Assembly (NCBI GenBank): GCA_945888375.1
Contig: CAMCZZ010000008.1
Coordinates: 1-64,000, forward strand
DNA length: 64,000 bases
Source of the DNA: Akkermansia muciniphila
GTDB lineage: Bacteria; Verrucomicrobiota; Verrucomicrobiia; Opitutales; Opitutaceae
Reading direction: 5' to 3'
This document shows, piece after piece, positions 43,245-51,968 of this stretch. The notes under the pieces are model-generated. The model was not told the origin of the DNA. It searched no databases and saw only the letters and a program-made list of their open reading frames with translations. The translations under genes and the position numbers were made by a program. Numbering within the stretch: the first letter of the stretch is position 1; each line of letters starts with the position of its first letter.

Positions 43245-43658
43245 ATGAGTGGTTTGCAAATTCGCCGACGCAAACGTCCCGAGCTGAACCTCGTGCCGCT
43301 GATTGATGTGCTCGTGATGCTCGTTTTTTTTGCCTTCGTGACCATGCAGTTCCGCTCCCCCGGGACGCTTAATATCACGCTGCCGCGGGTGGAGACAGCC
43401 GGCAAAAATGCTTTTGGGGGCACCGTTATCCTTGGCATCGGCAAGGAGGGTGAGCTCTCGTTTGCCACGGATGATTCCCCGCCGCGGCGTATTGCCGAGG
43501 GGGAGTTGGCCGGTTTATTGGCGCGGGTGGGGGATCTTAATCGGGATGTTCCGGTGCTGATCCGTGCCGACGAGTCCACGCCGCTCAAAACGTTGGCGTT
43601 TGTCATGGATAGCTGCCGGAAGGCCGGGCTGAATAAGTTCAGCCTGCAGAGCCGCTGA
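43245..43658 (+). CDS. ExbD/TolR-family protein
   Basis: A 137-residue bitopic protein. Basic start R-R-R-K-R-P-E-L-N-L-V-P-L-I-D-V-L contains the essential transmembrane aspartate (P-L-I-D-V-L), then a helix V-M-L-V-F-F-A-F-V-T and a periplasmic domain (P-V-L-I-R-A-D-E-S-T-P-L). It pairs with the preceding ExbB-like channel. The downstream spacer of 85 nt is AT-rich and ends in a pyrimidine-rich leader for the HDOD gene. Confidence 0.88.
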   Translation: MSGLQIRRRKRPELNLVPLIDVLVMLVFFAFVTMQFRSPGTLNITLPRVETAGKNAFGGTVILGIGKEGELSFATDDSPPRRIAEGELAGLLARVGDLNRDVPVLIRADESTPLKTLAFVMDSCRKAGLNKFSLQSR

Positions 43659-43743
43659 GGCCGGCCTTTGCATGAAGGTAATCACCTATTCTATGCGTAT
43701 TTTAGCTCAAGTTTCTGCTTTTTGTGCCGTTTAAGTTTTTCCG

Positions 43744-44595
43744 ATGTCTTTTGCTACCACCCTAGACCGCGAAGCGATCATCGCCGTCGCTTCCCAGTTG
43801 CCTGTCGCGCCCCAGATCATGGCGCGTTTGTATCTTTTGTTGTTGGACTTTAATACCGGCCTGCGGGCGATCGCGGATTTGTTAAAGCGCGATCCGGCGC
43901 TCACGGCCCGGGTTATACGGATCGCCAACAGTCCTGCCTACGGTGCCAGCGGGGTGGGGTCGATCGAAGACGCCATCCAACGCGTCGGTTTTAGTGAAGT
44001 TTATCGGCTGGTGGGTTCGGCTTCCAATGCGAGTCTGGGTGATAAAGGATTGCGTTGCTACGGGTTCAGTGGGGAAGCATTTCGCCAGCATAATCTTTTT
44101 TGTGCGCTGGTGGCGGAGCGTCTGGCGGATGCCGCCGGATTGGATGCCCGCTCCGCCTACACCGCGGGTTTGTTGCGTCGCATCGGCCAGCTCTTGCTCG
44201 ATGAGATCGGTCGTGAGCAGATCCCGACGGCCGCGACTTTTGTCGAGTGTGGTGCCGGTCATGAGGTGGAGTGGGAGCGTCGCACCTTTGGTTTTTCCCA
44301 TTACGAGGTGGCCGGTATTCTTTTGGCGGAGTGGGGTTTTCCTGAAGATATCGTCGCGGCGGTCGAGCACGGCCACAGCCTGGGTGGGCAGATTTTGCGC
44401 CTGGGGCGGGTCGTCGACTTAACGGATCATGTCGTGCGTGTGGCCGGTTTGGGTCTTATTGCGGATCTGTCGGGCGCCTTGGTGCCGCAGGAAAAACTCG
44501 ATGCGCTCGGGCTTGATCAAGACTTGATCCAGCGGGTGCAGGCCGAGGCGAAGGTGCGCTTGCAGGCTTTGGAGGCGTCCGGTCAGGCGGGTTGA
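43744..44595 (+). CDS. HDOD-domain protein
   Basis: A 283-residue protein. The HDOD domain spans about 15-215: L-P-V-A-P-Q-I-M-A-R-L near the start, I-R-I-A-N-S-P-A-Y-G-A-S-G-V-G-S-I-E-D-A-I (the diagnostic N-S-x-x-x-x-G block), and F-S-H-Y-E-V-A-G-I-L-L-A-E-W-G-F-P. Metal-binding HD residues are absent, as is normal for HDOD. Such proteins are regulatory and often linked to c-di-GMP or chemotaxis, but no partner domain is present. It ends 5 nt from the convergent dciA-like stop, the two stops lying in a small GGTTGA/TCAACC hairpin. Confidence 0.82.
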   Translation: MSFATTLDREAIIAVASQLPVAPQIMARLYLLLLDFNTGLRAIADLLKRDPALTARVIRIANSPAYGASGVGSIEDAIQRVGFSEVYRLVGSASNASLGDKGLRCYGFSGEAFRQHNLFCALVAERLADAAGLDARSAYTAGLLRRIGQLLLDEIGREQIPTAATFVECGAGHEVEWERRTFGFSHYEVAGILLAEWGFPEDIVAAVEHGHSLGGQILRLGRVVDLTDHVVRVAGLGLIADLSGALVPQEKLDALGLDQDLIQRVQAEAKVRLQALEASGQAG

Positions 44596-44600
44596 GTCAA

Positions 44601-44990
44601 TCAACCGGCGCGGATGGCGAGTGCCTTTACGTGTGCGCAGCCTGGGAGGGCGCGGATGCGGGTCAGGATGGCTTGTTGGTGGAAACGCAGTTCGTTCCCG
44701 GCAACGGCTTGATTGTAGAGCACCGTGAGCGTGCCCCGGGTGTCCAGGGTTTTGGCGTGGGAATAGTGGGCGATGGCCGGTCCGGCTACGGCCGGCCAGT
44801 TTTCACGGATGGCATCCTCGGGCGCGGCTCGGCCGATGCGATGCTCGACCAGAAGGGCCTCGAGCAAGGGGGACAAGCTTTGGGTGGGGCGTCGGCGTTG
44901 CCGGGCGGGCACGTCGTTGGCCACGCCCCGGAAGGCGGCGATGAGCTCGCGCGCGGCATGTTTGAAGGGGGTGTCGGGGTCGGCGGACAT
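44601..44990 (-). CDS. DciA-like (DUF721) protein
   Basis: A 129-residue protein. The W-P-A-V-A-G-P-A-I-A-x-H-S block (about 66-78), followed by L-T-V-L-Y-N-Q-A-V-A-G-N-E-L-R, matches the KH-like DUF721/DciA family (consensus W...vG..i..ht.p...-G.L.v...s..w..eL). DciA loads replicative helicase in many bacteria lacking DnaC. Assignment is by motif only. It lies 17 nt after oppC on the minus strand. Confidence 0.75.
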   Translation of the reverse strand: MSADPDTPFKHAARELIAAFRGVANDVPARQRRRPTQSLSPLLEALLVEHRIGRAAPEDAIRENWPAVAGPAIAHYSHAKTLDTRGTLTVLYNQAVAGNELRFHQQAILTRIRALPGCAHVKALAIRAG

Positions 44991-45007
44991 GGGGGCGGGG
45001 CGGGGGC

Positions 45008-45961
45008 TCAGTCCCTGGCGGCGCGGACATCGAGCGCATCCCGCAGACCGTCGCCGAGCAGGTTAAGCGCGAGCAGGGTCGAGGCAAAGACGCTGCCTGG
45101 GAAAACCAGCAGCCAGGGGAAGTTCTCCATCTTATCCGCGCCGTCTTTGATTAGGGTGCCCCAACTGCTCAGGGGGGCATCGACCCCGAGGCCGAGAAAA
45201 CTCAGAAAACTCTCCAGCATCATCACGGCCGGGATAGTCAGGGTGGTGAAGACGATGACCGGACCGAGCAGGTTGGGCACGATATGTTTAAAAATGATGC
45301 GCGCGTGGCCGAAGCCCAAGGTGCGCGCGGCCTCGATGTATTCCATTTTTTTCAGGCTTAGCACCTGGCCCCGCACAATGCGCGCCATGGTGAGCCATTC
45401 CACTGCACCGATGGCTGCGAACAGGCCGACGATTTTGCCGATGCCCTGGAGATTTTTCAAAAAACTGAACTGGCGCAGCCAGGCATCGAGTTGATCCATC
45501 GGTTGCTTGAGGAACACCATCATCAGGATGACAAAAATGGTGAAAGGGAGGGCGTAGAGGATGTCCACCACCCGCATCAGGAAGGCGTCGAGTTTGCCGC
45601 CTGCGTAACCCGCAACCGCCCCGTAGCTCACGCCAATGACCAGTGCGACGAGCGAGGCGATGAAGCCGACCATGAGGGAGATGCGGCCGCCGTAGAGCAG
45701 GCGGGCGAAGAGATCCCGTCCGAGCTCGTCGGTCCCAAACCAGTGGGTGCCCGAGGGCGGGGTGGCGCCGAGCGAGAGGTTCTGATCGGCGTAGCCGTGG
45801 CCGAGAAAGGGCGGGGCCACGATACAGATGGCGGCGAGCACGATCACAAAGACGCCGGACACAACCGCGAGGCGGTTGCGGCGCAGGCGCAGCCAGGCAT
45901 CGCGTCCGGGTGAATGCGGGCGCTCGGCGGCGGGCGGGGCGGGGGGCTCGGCGGCGTTCAT
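45008..45961 (-). CDS. oppC: Oligopeptide ABC transporter permease OppC-like
   Basis: A 317-residue permease. N-terminal helix about 30-52, then H-W-F-G-T-D-E-L-G-R-D-L-F-A-R-L-L-Y-G-G-R and the EAA loop E-A-A-R-T-L-G-F-G-H-A-R-I-I-F-K-H-I-V-P-N that docks on the ATPases. An insertion of roughly 35 residues (Q-L-D-A-W-L-R-Q-F, about 155-190) extends the second membrane pair compared with E. coli OppC. It overlaps oppB by 4 nt. The OppD/OppF ATPase genes are not in the window. Confidence 0.9.
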   Translation of the reverse strand: MNAAEPPAPPAAERPHSPGRDAWLRLRRNRLAVVSGVFVIVLAAICIVAPPFLGHGYADQNLSLGATPPSGTHWFGTDELGRDLFARLLYGGRISLMVGFIASLVALVIGVSYGAVAGYAGGKLDAFLMRVVDILYALPFTIFVILMMVFLKQPMDQLDAWLRQFSFLKNLQGIGKIVGLFAAIGAVEWLTMARIVRGQVLSLKKMEYIEAARTLGFGHARIIFKHIVPNLLGPVIVFTTLTIPAVMMLESFLSFLGLGVDAPLSSWGTLIKDGADKMENFPWLLVFPGSVFASTLLALNLLGDGLRDALDVRAARD

Positions 45962-46956
45962 TCGAATTTCAGGCGGGGATCTAGCCAGACCTGAACGACG
46001 TCGACGGCGAGGTTCAACGCCACGATCAGGCCGGCGTAAAGCAGCACGGTGCCGCTCACCAGAGTGTAATCGCGGTTAAAGGCCGAGGTCACAAACTCGC
46101 GCCCTAGGCCGGGAATCTGGAAGATGGTCTCGATCACAAAGGAGCCCGAGATGATACCGGCGATGGCGGGGCCGAGAAAGGTGACTACGGGGAGCAGGCC
46201 ACCGCGCAAAGCATGGCGGAGCACAATACGGGTCTCGCCCGCGCCCTTCGCGCGAGCGGTCCGGATGTAGTCCTGGTTCAGCACCTCCAGCATACCACCG
46301 CGAGTCAGGCGGGCGACGTAGGCGGCGTAGACCAGCCCGAGGGTGGCGGCGGGCAGCACGCGGTCGGAGGCAAAATACCAACCGGAGGCGTTGAACCAGC
46401 GCAGGTGCAGGGCGAAAAACAACACTAGCAGCGGCCCCATCACGAAGGTAGGCACGCAGATACCCACCATCGCGAGGGTGGAGGCGGTATAGTCGACCGC
46501 GGTGTTCTTTCGCATGGCGGCGAGCACTCCAAGCGGTATGCCGAGGGCGAGGGCGACGGCGAGGGCCCAGAGGCCGAGTTCGAGGGAGTGGGGGAGTTTA
46601 TCGGCGATGATCTCGTTGACCGTGCGGTTGGGGTATTTGAAGGAGGGGCCGAGGTTGATGCCGAAGGCGGCCTTCAAGTCGAAATCGGGAGACTCATTCC
46701 GGTCGGCGTCGGCGAAGAGGTGCCAGGGGGCGAAGCGTTTGGGGGTGATGTCCCAGAGGTAGGCGGCGTATTGGACAGGCAGGGGCTTATCCAGGCCGTA
46801 GTGGGCCTGAAGGTTGCGCAGGATCTCCTTGGAAACGGCTTTCTCGGCGGTGAATGGCCCGCCGGGCACAAGCCGGAGCATGAAGAAGGTCGCCGATGCG
46901 ATGATCAGGAGCACCGGGATGGTCTCCAGCAGGCGGCGAAGGATGAAGCGGAGCAT
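45958..46956 (-). CDS. oppB: Oligopeptide ABC transporter permease OppB-like
   Basis: A 332-residue permease. M-L-R-F-I-L-R-R-L-L-E-T-I-P-V-L opens the typical OppB/DppB N-terminal helix. The EAA-type loop is Y-I-R-T-A-R-A-K-G-A-G-E-T-R-I-V-L-R-H-A-L and the C-terminal E-T-I-F-Q-I-P-G-L-G block is conserved. An extra periplasmic segment (about 65-100, D-I-T-P-K-R-F-A-P-W) lies after helix 1. ATG 46956 is used, as the 24 codons before it look non-coding. It lies 102 nt after oppA and overlaps oppC by 4 nt. Confidence 0.9.
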   Translation of the reverse strand: MLRFILRRLLETIPVLLIIASATFFMLRLVPGGPFTAEKAVSKEILRNLQAHYGLDKPLPVQYAAYLWDITPKRFAPWHLFADADRNESPDFDLKAAFGINLGPSFKYPNRTVNEIIADKLPHSLELGLWALAVALALGIPLGVLAAMRKNTAVDYTASTLAMVGICVPTFVMGPLLVLFFALHLRWFNASGWYFASDRVLPAATLGLVYAAYVARLTRGGMLEVLNQDYIRTARAKGAGETRIVLRHALRGGLLPVVTFLGPAIAGIISGSFVIETIFQIPGLGREFVTSAFNRDYTLVSGTVLLYAGLIVALNLAVDVVQVWLDPRLKFE

Positions 46957-47058
46957 GGGGCGTTGGTCGGCCGGCCAGGTTAAAGGGTAAAGTGCAAGGG
47001 AAGGGGGTCCGGTCTTGGCAGGGGGCAAACGGGGATGGTTCGACGGGCAGCTTTTGCC

Positions 47059-48690
47059 TTAATCTTTCCCCTGCAACTCTCCGGTGGCGAGGCCGGGCTG
47101 CAGATCGAGGTATTGCCAGCCGCGGTTGTCGATGATGTTGGGCACCCAGTTTTTCACGCGCGGGCTAAGGAGGTGGACGCGCTTATAGAAATAAAGGGGG
47201 ATCTCGGGGATGTCGCGGGTGAGCATGGAGTCGAGCTGGCGGTAGACATCCATACGGGCGGTCTGGTCGGGCATGCCCAGGGCGGACTTGAGCAGGCGAT
47301 CGTAGTCGGGGTTGGCATAGCCGGTGTCGTTATTGCCGCCGCCGGTCATGAAGACCTCGAGGAAGCCGTGAGGGTCGGGGAAATCCCCGATCCAACCGGC
47401 GCGGCAGATGTCGTAGGCGAGGTTGTCCTTGGAATCTAGATACACCTTCCACTCCTCGTTACGCAGGGCGACTTCGACTCCCAGGCCGGTCTGCCACATT
47501 TGCTGAATGGCCTCGGCGACGGCCTTGTGGGTTGCGGACGTGTTATAGAGGATTTCGAGACGGCGCAGGCCCTTGCCCTCGGGGTAGCCCGCCTCGACCA
47601 GCAGGCGGCGAGCCTCGGCGAGGCCGCCGGTCAGTTTTGCGCCCGGGGTGTAGCCGGCGTAGGGCGGGGTGAAGTGGTAGGCGGGTTCCTGGCCGGCGCG
47701 CAGGATGGTTTTGACCATGGCTTCGCGATCCAGCGCGAGGGCGAGGGCGCGGCGCACGCGGACGTCATCGAGCGGGGGGCGGGTGAGGTTCAGGTTGTAG
47801 TAATAGGTCCCGTAGAAGGGGTCCACGCGGAGCAATTCAGGGTGGTCCCGGCGGTAGGCGTCGATCTTGTCGGCCGGAATGGTCTGGGTGACGTCAAGTT
47901 GGCCGGAACGGAACATCCGCTCCTCGGTATTGGTGTCTTCTACGGGGTGAAAAATAATGGCGTCCAGTTTCACTGCGGCCGCGTTCCAGTAAGTGGGCGA
48001 ACGTTCGACGGTAATGGCTTGGTTAGGCAACCATTTGGTAAGGATGAACGGACCGTTGCCGACGAGGTTGCCGGCGCGGGTCCAGGCGCTGCCCTTGCGA
48101 TCGGGGGGGCCGAATTTCTCGATGGTGGGCAGGTGGACTGGGAACCACGAGGTGTGGCGGAGGGCGTGGAGGAGGTATGGGACGGGTTGGACGAGGCGGA
48201 GGACGAGGGTGTGGTCATCGACCGCGGCGAAGCCGGTTTTCGTGAAGTCGGTCAGCTTGCCCTTGTTGAAGTCCTCGGCGCCCTCGACCACGTAGAGTTG
48301 GTAACTGTATTCGGCGGCAAAGGCGGGGGTGAGGATGCGCTGGTAGGATCGAAGAAAATCCTGGGCGGTGACGGCGTCTCCGTTCGACCACTTGGCATTG
48401 GCGCGGAGGTGGAAGGTCCAGGTGAGTTGGTCGGCGGAAGTTTCCCAGGAACCGGCTACACCCGGTGCGATACCCTCGCCGGAGGGGTGTTCGGCGACGA
48501 GGCCTTCAAACAAGGCCATCAGCACGTGGTGTTCGGTCACGCCAGTGGTGACCTGAGGATCGAGGTCCTGGGGTTCGGCGCCATTGCCCACGTTCAGCAC
48601 TTTCTTGGCCTGACTAGCCGGGCTGGAGGGGTTGGTTTTGCCGCAGCCCGCCAAAAGCAGGAAGGCGAGGGCGAGCGCGAAACGGAACAT
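47059..48690 (-). CDS. oppA: Oligopeptide-binding lipoprotein OppA-like
   Basis: A 543-residue solute-binding protein of the SBP_bac_5 family. The lipoprotein signal is M-F-R-F-A-L-A-L-A-F-L-L-L-A-G-C with the lipobox Cys at residue 17. G-A-E-P-Q-D-L-D-P-Q-V-T-T-G and the W-T-F-H-L-R-A-N-A-K-W-S-N-G-D segment are family hallmarks. It delivers peptides to OppBC. ATG 48690 puts the signal at the N terminus; ATG 48711 is possible. It is the first gene of the minus-strand oppA-oppB-oppC run. Confidence 0.92.
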   Translation of the reverse strand: MFRFALALAFLLLAGCGKTNPSSPASQAKKVLNVGNGAEPQDLDPQVTTGVTEHHVLMALFEGLVAEHPSGEGIAPGVAGSWETSADQLTWTFHLRANAKWSNGDAVTAQDFLRSYQRILTPAFAAEYSYQLYVVEGAEDFNKGKLTDFTKTGFAAVDDHTLVLRLVQPVPYLLHALRHTSWFPVHLPTIEKFGPPDRKGSAWTRAGNLVGNGPFILTKWLPNQAITVERSPTYWNAAAVKLDAIIFHPVEDTNTEERMFRSGQLDVTQTIPADKIDAYRRDHPELLRVDPFYGTYYYNLNLTRPPLDDVRVRRALALALDREAMVKTILRAGQEPAYHFTPPYAGYTPGAKLTGGLAEARRLLVEAGYPEGKGLRRLEILYNTSATHKAVAEAIQQMWQTGLGVEVALRNEEWKVYLDSKDNLAYDICRAGWIGDFPDPHGFLEVFMTGGGNNDTGYANPDYDRLLKSALGMPDQTARMDVYRQLDSMLTRDIPEIPLYFYKRVHLLSPRVKNWVPNIIDNRGWQYLDLQPGLATGELQGKD

Positions 48691-48801
48691 CGGGGCTAGT
48701 AGGAATGGCATGGGCGCCCACATGGGGAGCTCCAGCATTCAGCCACTGGCTGGCCAAGAGCAAGCGGCGGCGTCGCCTCTTGCGGAGAGCGGGCCAAATT
48801 G

Positions 48802-48852
48802 GCCCGGCCCTCTTCGGCCTGAAGAAAAAGCCGGAGAGGGCCCGGCTTTTTT
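48802..48852. terminator. Strong hairpin between beta-CASP hydrolase and oppA
   Basis: GCCCGGCCCTCTTCGGC (48802-48818) pairs with GCCGGAGAGGGCCCGGC (48830-48846), a near-perfect 17-bp stem with a purine-rich loop and six T residues on the plus side. On the minus strand it directly follows the hydrolase stop codon. It lies ahead of oppA and would separate the two transcripts. Confidence 0.75.
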
Positions 48853-50209
48853 ACACCAGGTAGGTCTGGCCGGGAACCGGGTCGATTACCTGGGTGCCGG
48901 GCAGGCGGGCGGTGAGCTCTTTCATAAACCAAGCGCGGGCGGCGGGTTCCCCGTGGGCGAGGACGATGCTGCGGGCCTGGGTCTGGACGGCGAACTGGAG
49001 CAACTCTTCGCGGTCGGCATGGCCGGACAGTTCGAAGCGCTCGACCTTGGCGGCGATCTTTACTCGGATGTTGATCGTCTCGAAGAGGAAGCTGTCGCCG
49101 AGTTTTGCTTTTTGCAAATGGCCGCCGGGCGTATCGGGGTCGCAGTAGCCGACGAAGGCGACGGTGTTGCGGGCGTGCCCGAGCAGGCCGGAGGCTAGGG
49201 TGTAGCTGGGGGTGTTTTCCACCAACATGCCGGAGCTGATCAGGTAAAGGGCGCGTTGTTTGGGATCGACCCCGGGTTCTAGGCGGCGGGGGAGGGGCTT
49301 GGTCCGAAGGTCTTTTAGGATACCTCGGCTGAAATTCACGTGTTTGGTCTTGCGGGCAATCTCGTCGAAGTAGTCGCAGAGGTCGAGACCGAGGCCGGAG
49401 GTGTAGATAGGGCAATCGACGAGTTTGCCGAAGCGGCGGGCGTCGTGGAAGATGGCCAGCAACTCCTGCATGCGGCCAAGGGCGAAGACGGGGATGAGGA
49501 CGGAACCTCCGTTTTGGATGGTCTCGTTGATCGAATCGATCAGGCGGGCGACCTCGTTGATGCGTTCCTTGCCTTCCGGGCGTTCAGTGGTGCCGCGAGT
49601 GGTTTCGGTGATCAGGGTATCGAAGTGGCCGGCGGGGAAGCGGGCGCCTTTCACGACACGCTGGTCTTCGAACAAGACGTCGCCGGTCACGAAGATATGG
49701 CGCTCCTTGTGGCGGATCTCGACCGCGCAGGCGCCGGCGACGTGTCCGGCGGGGTGCAGGGTGATCTCGACCTCGTCTTTGCCGTTGGAAAAACGTTTGG
49801 GCTGGTTGAAGGCCAGGCCGGTGAAGCGCGGGGCGCAGCGATCGATGTCGTCGTGGGTGAAGTGGGGGGCATCCTTGGTCTGGCCTTCGGTCACCTGGCG
49901 GCGCATGACGTTGGCCGAGTTATGCAGCATGCGCTCCACAATCATGCGGCTGGAGAGCGACATGAGGACCGGGGCGTGGGGCTGCTCGCGCATGGCGACG
50001 GGCAGCGTGCCGAGGTGATCGAGGTGACAATGGGTCAACACGATCAGGTCAACGGTGAGGCCGGCCAGTTTGGCAAATTCAGGCATGGCCGCCCGGCCGG
50101 TCATCTTGGGGTGCAACCCGCTGTCGATGAGGATATTAATTTCGCCGATTTGGAGCAGGGTGCAGCTGCACCCGATGCCGCCCTCCCGGTTGAGGTCGAT
50201 TAGTTTCAT
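48851..50209 (-). CDS. Metallo-beta-lactamase/beta-CASP RNA-processing hydrolase
   Basis: A 452-residue MBL-fold protein of the CPSF-like branch. The metal motif is L-T-H-C-H-L-D-H-L-G. P-A-G-H-V-A-G-A-C-A and F-V-T-G-D-V follow, and a beta-CASP cap carries V-L-I-P-V-F-A-L-G-R-M-Q-E-L. The C-terminal RMMBL segment has F-E-L-S-G-H-A-D-R-E-E-L and V-L-A-H-G-E-P. Bacterial members are predicted nucleases related to eukaryotic CPSF73; some have RNA endonuclease or 5' exonuclease activity. It lies between oppA and lpdA, divergent from the latter. Confidence 0.87.
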   Translation of the reverse strand: MKLIDLNREGGIGCSCTLLQIGEINILIDSGLHPKMTGRAAMPEFAKLAGLTVDLIVLTHCHLDHLGTLPVAMREQPHAPVLMSLSSRMIVERMLHNSANVMRRQVTEGQTKDAPHFTHDDIDRCAPRFTGLAFNQPKRFSNGKDEVEITLHPAGHVAGACAVEIRHKERHIFVTGDVLFEDQRVVKGARFPAGHFDTLITETTRGTTERPEGKERINEVARLIDSINETIQNGGSVLIPVFALGRMQELLAIFHDARRFGKLVDCPIYTSGLGLDLCDYFDEIARKTKHVNFSRGILKDLRTKPLPRRLEPGVDPKQRALYLISSGMLVENTPSYTLASGLLGHARNTVAFVGYCDPDTPGGHLQKAKLGDSFLFETINIRVKIAAKVERFELSGHADREELLQFAVQTQARSIVLAHGEPAARAWFMKELTARLPGTQVIDPVPGQTYLV

Positions 50210-50389
50210 TCTTGGAATCGGTCAGACGACACACTGCGCGGGGTGAGCGCAAGCGTAACCTCGGAATTGACGAAGCGAAAGGTTGGGAAGCGCGGACGGC
50301 CCTTGGTTTTCCCCTTGCCGCGTGTGGGTCGCGGGGCGACTTTTGCAGCGCTTGTTTTCCGGAAGATCCGGAACAGAATTTTTTTAATC

Positions 50390-51790
50390 ATGGCTGAAAC
50401 CACTACGGAATACGACCTCATCGTCATCGGCGGCGGCCCCGCGGGCTACGCCGGCGCCATTCGCGCCGGACAACTCGGCAAAAAAGTCGCCTGCATCGAA
50501 ATGGAGCGCGCAGGCGGCACTTGTTTAAACTGGGGCTGCATTCCCACCAAGGCCCTGCTGAAGAGCGCCGAGCTTTACGTGAAGATGAAGAAGGCCGAGG
50601 CCTACGGTTTGAGCGTCAAGGAGGTCGGCTTTGATTTCGCCGCGGTGATGCTGCGTTCGCGCGATGTGGCGAAGCAGATGGCCAAGGGTATCGAGTTTCT
50701 CTTCCGTAAGAACAAGGTGGACTACATTATCGGCAAGGCCCACGTGCCCGCCGCCGGGATGGTGGAGATCACCGAGGGCGAGAAAAAGGGACAGCTACTG
50801 AAGACCAAGGCTATCCTTATCGCTACCGGTTGCAAAATGCGGCATATCCCGGGCTTGGAGTATGACGGCACGCGGGTGATGACCTCGCGCGAGGCGCTCG
50901 ACTCCAAGGTGCAGCCCAAATCTATCACCATCGTCGGCGCTGGCGCCATCGGGGTGGAGTTTGCCTATTTTTTCAATGCGCTTGGCACTAAGGTGACGCT
51001 GGTGGAAATGTTGCCCAACGTCTTGCCCGTCGAGGATGAGGAGATCTCCAAGGGGCTCCATCGCTCCTTTGAAAAACAGGGCATCCAGATCCACGTGAAC
51101 ACGAAGTGCGAAAACTTCCGCGTGGGTCCCGCCTCGGTGAAGGTGGACCTGGTCGAGGGCGACAAGCGCACCGAGATCGAATCCGATGTGTTACTTTCGG
51201 CTATCGGCGTGACAGCCAATACCGACGGCCTGCTCGGCCGGGGTGCTCAGCTCGAGTTGGAACGCGGCTACGTCAAGGTGGACGCCCGCTACCAGACCTC
51301 CATCAAGGGCATTTATGCCGCGGGCGACATTATCGGGCCGCCCTGGCTGGCGCACATCGCCACCTTCGAGGCGGTCAATGCGGTCAACGGCCTGTTTGGA
51401 CATGGCGAACCCAAGCGTGTAACGGGGTTTCCAGGCTGCACCTACTGCCAGCCCCAAATCGCTTCGACCGGCCTCACTGAAAAGCAGGCACGGGAGAAGA
51501 AACTCGATTTCAAGATCGGCAAGTTCCCGTTCACCGCTTCCGGCAAAGCGGTGGCCTCGGCCGACAGCGAGGGCTTTGTGAAGGTGATTTCGGATGCCAC
51601 GACGGGCGAGATCTACGGTGCGCATATCCTTGGCAGCGACGCGACCGAACTGATCGCCGAATACGGGCTGGCCATCCAGCTCGAGGCGACGGTCGAGGAC
51701 GTGCACCAGACCATCCACGCTCACCCCACGCTCTCTGAAGCATTGGCCGAGGCGGCGGCGGACACCACCAAAGAGGCAATCCACATTTGA
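50390..51790 (+). CDS. lpdA: Dihydrolipoyl dehydrogenase
   Basis: A 466-residue flavoprotein disulfide reductase. FAD motif V-I-G-G-G-P-A-G-Y, redox disulfide G-G-T-C-L-N-W-G-C-I-P-T-K-A-L, NAD motif G-A-G-A-I-G-V-E-F, second FAD block A-A-G-D-I-I-G, and C-terminal catalytic H-A-H-P-T-L-S-E identify E3. It reoxidises dihydrolipoamide in pyruvate, 2-oxoglutarate or glycine complexes. Those partner genes are not in the window. ATG 50390 is preceded by an AT-rich stretch without a Shine-Dalgarno sequence. Confidence 0.93.
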   Translation: MAETTTEYDLIVIGGGPAGYAGAIRAGQLGKKVACIEMERAGGTCLNWGCIPTKALLKSAELYVKMKKAEAYGLSVKEVGFDFAAVMLRSRDVAKQMAKGIEFLFRKNKVDYIIGKAHVPAAGMVEITEGEKKGQLLKTKAILIATGCKMRHIPGLEYDGTRVMTSREALDSKVQPKSITIVGAGAIGVEFAYFFNALGTKVTLVEMLPNVLPVEDEEISKGLHRSFEKQGIQIHVNTKCENFRVGPASVKVDLVEGDKRTEIESDVLLSAIGVTANTDGLLGRGAQLELERGYVKVDARYQTSIKGIYAAGDIIGPPWLAHIATFEAVNAVNGLFGHGEPKRVTGFPGCTYCQPQIASTGLTEKQAREKKLDFKIGKFPFTASGKAVASADSEGFVKVISDATTGEIYGAHILGSDATELIAEYGLAIQLEATVEDVHQTIHAHPTLSEALAEAAADTTKEAIHI

Positions 51791-51826
51791 GGCCGGGCGC
51801 CCCTTCGATCTAGACTATGCGGGTGG

Positions 51827-51892
51827 GCGCGCGTCCCTGCGCGCGCTGCTTTGAAGTGGTCGCCCAATGCACGGGCGGAGGGATCCGCCCGT
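51827..51892. terminator. Two consecutive hairpins between convergent lpdA and ppk1
   Basis: GCGCGCG/CGCGCGC (51827-51846) and ACGGGCGGA/TCCGCCCGT (51871-51892, four-base loop) sit in the 178-nt convergent gap. Neither has a clear T run. They could act as bidirectional mRNA 3'-end structures. No gene is visible here. Confidence 0.5.
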
Positions 51893-51968
51893 CCACCATG
51901 AGGCCAGAAGCCTGGGGCATTTGATATGAAAACGCCGTCAAGCCTGCCATAGGCCCGCCTGGTCTTGC

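Noticed and set aside
44590-44606. GGTTGA/TCAACC hairpin joining the convergent HDOD and dciA-like stops
   Set aside because: Only 6 bp with no T run; probably coincidental to the two TGA stops.
47500-48699. 399-codon plus-strand frame within oppA
   Set aside because: Antisense shadow of a lipoprotein gene with clear family motifs.
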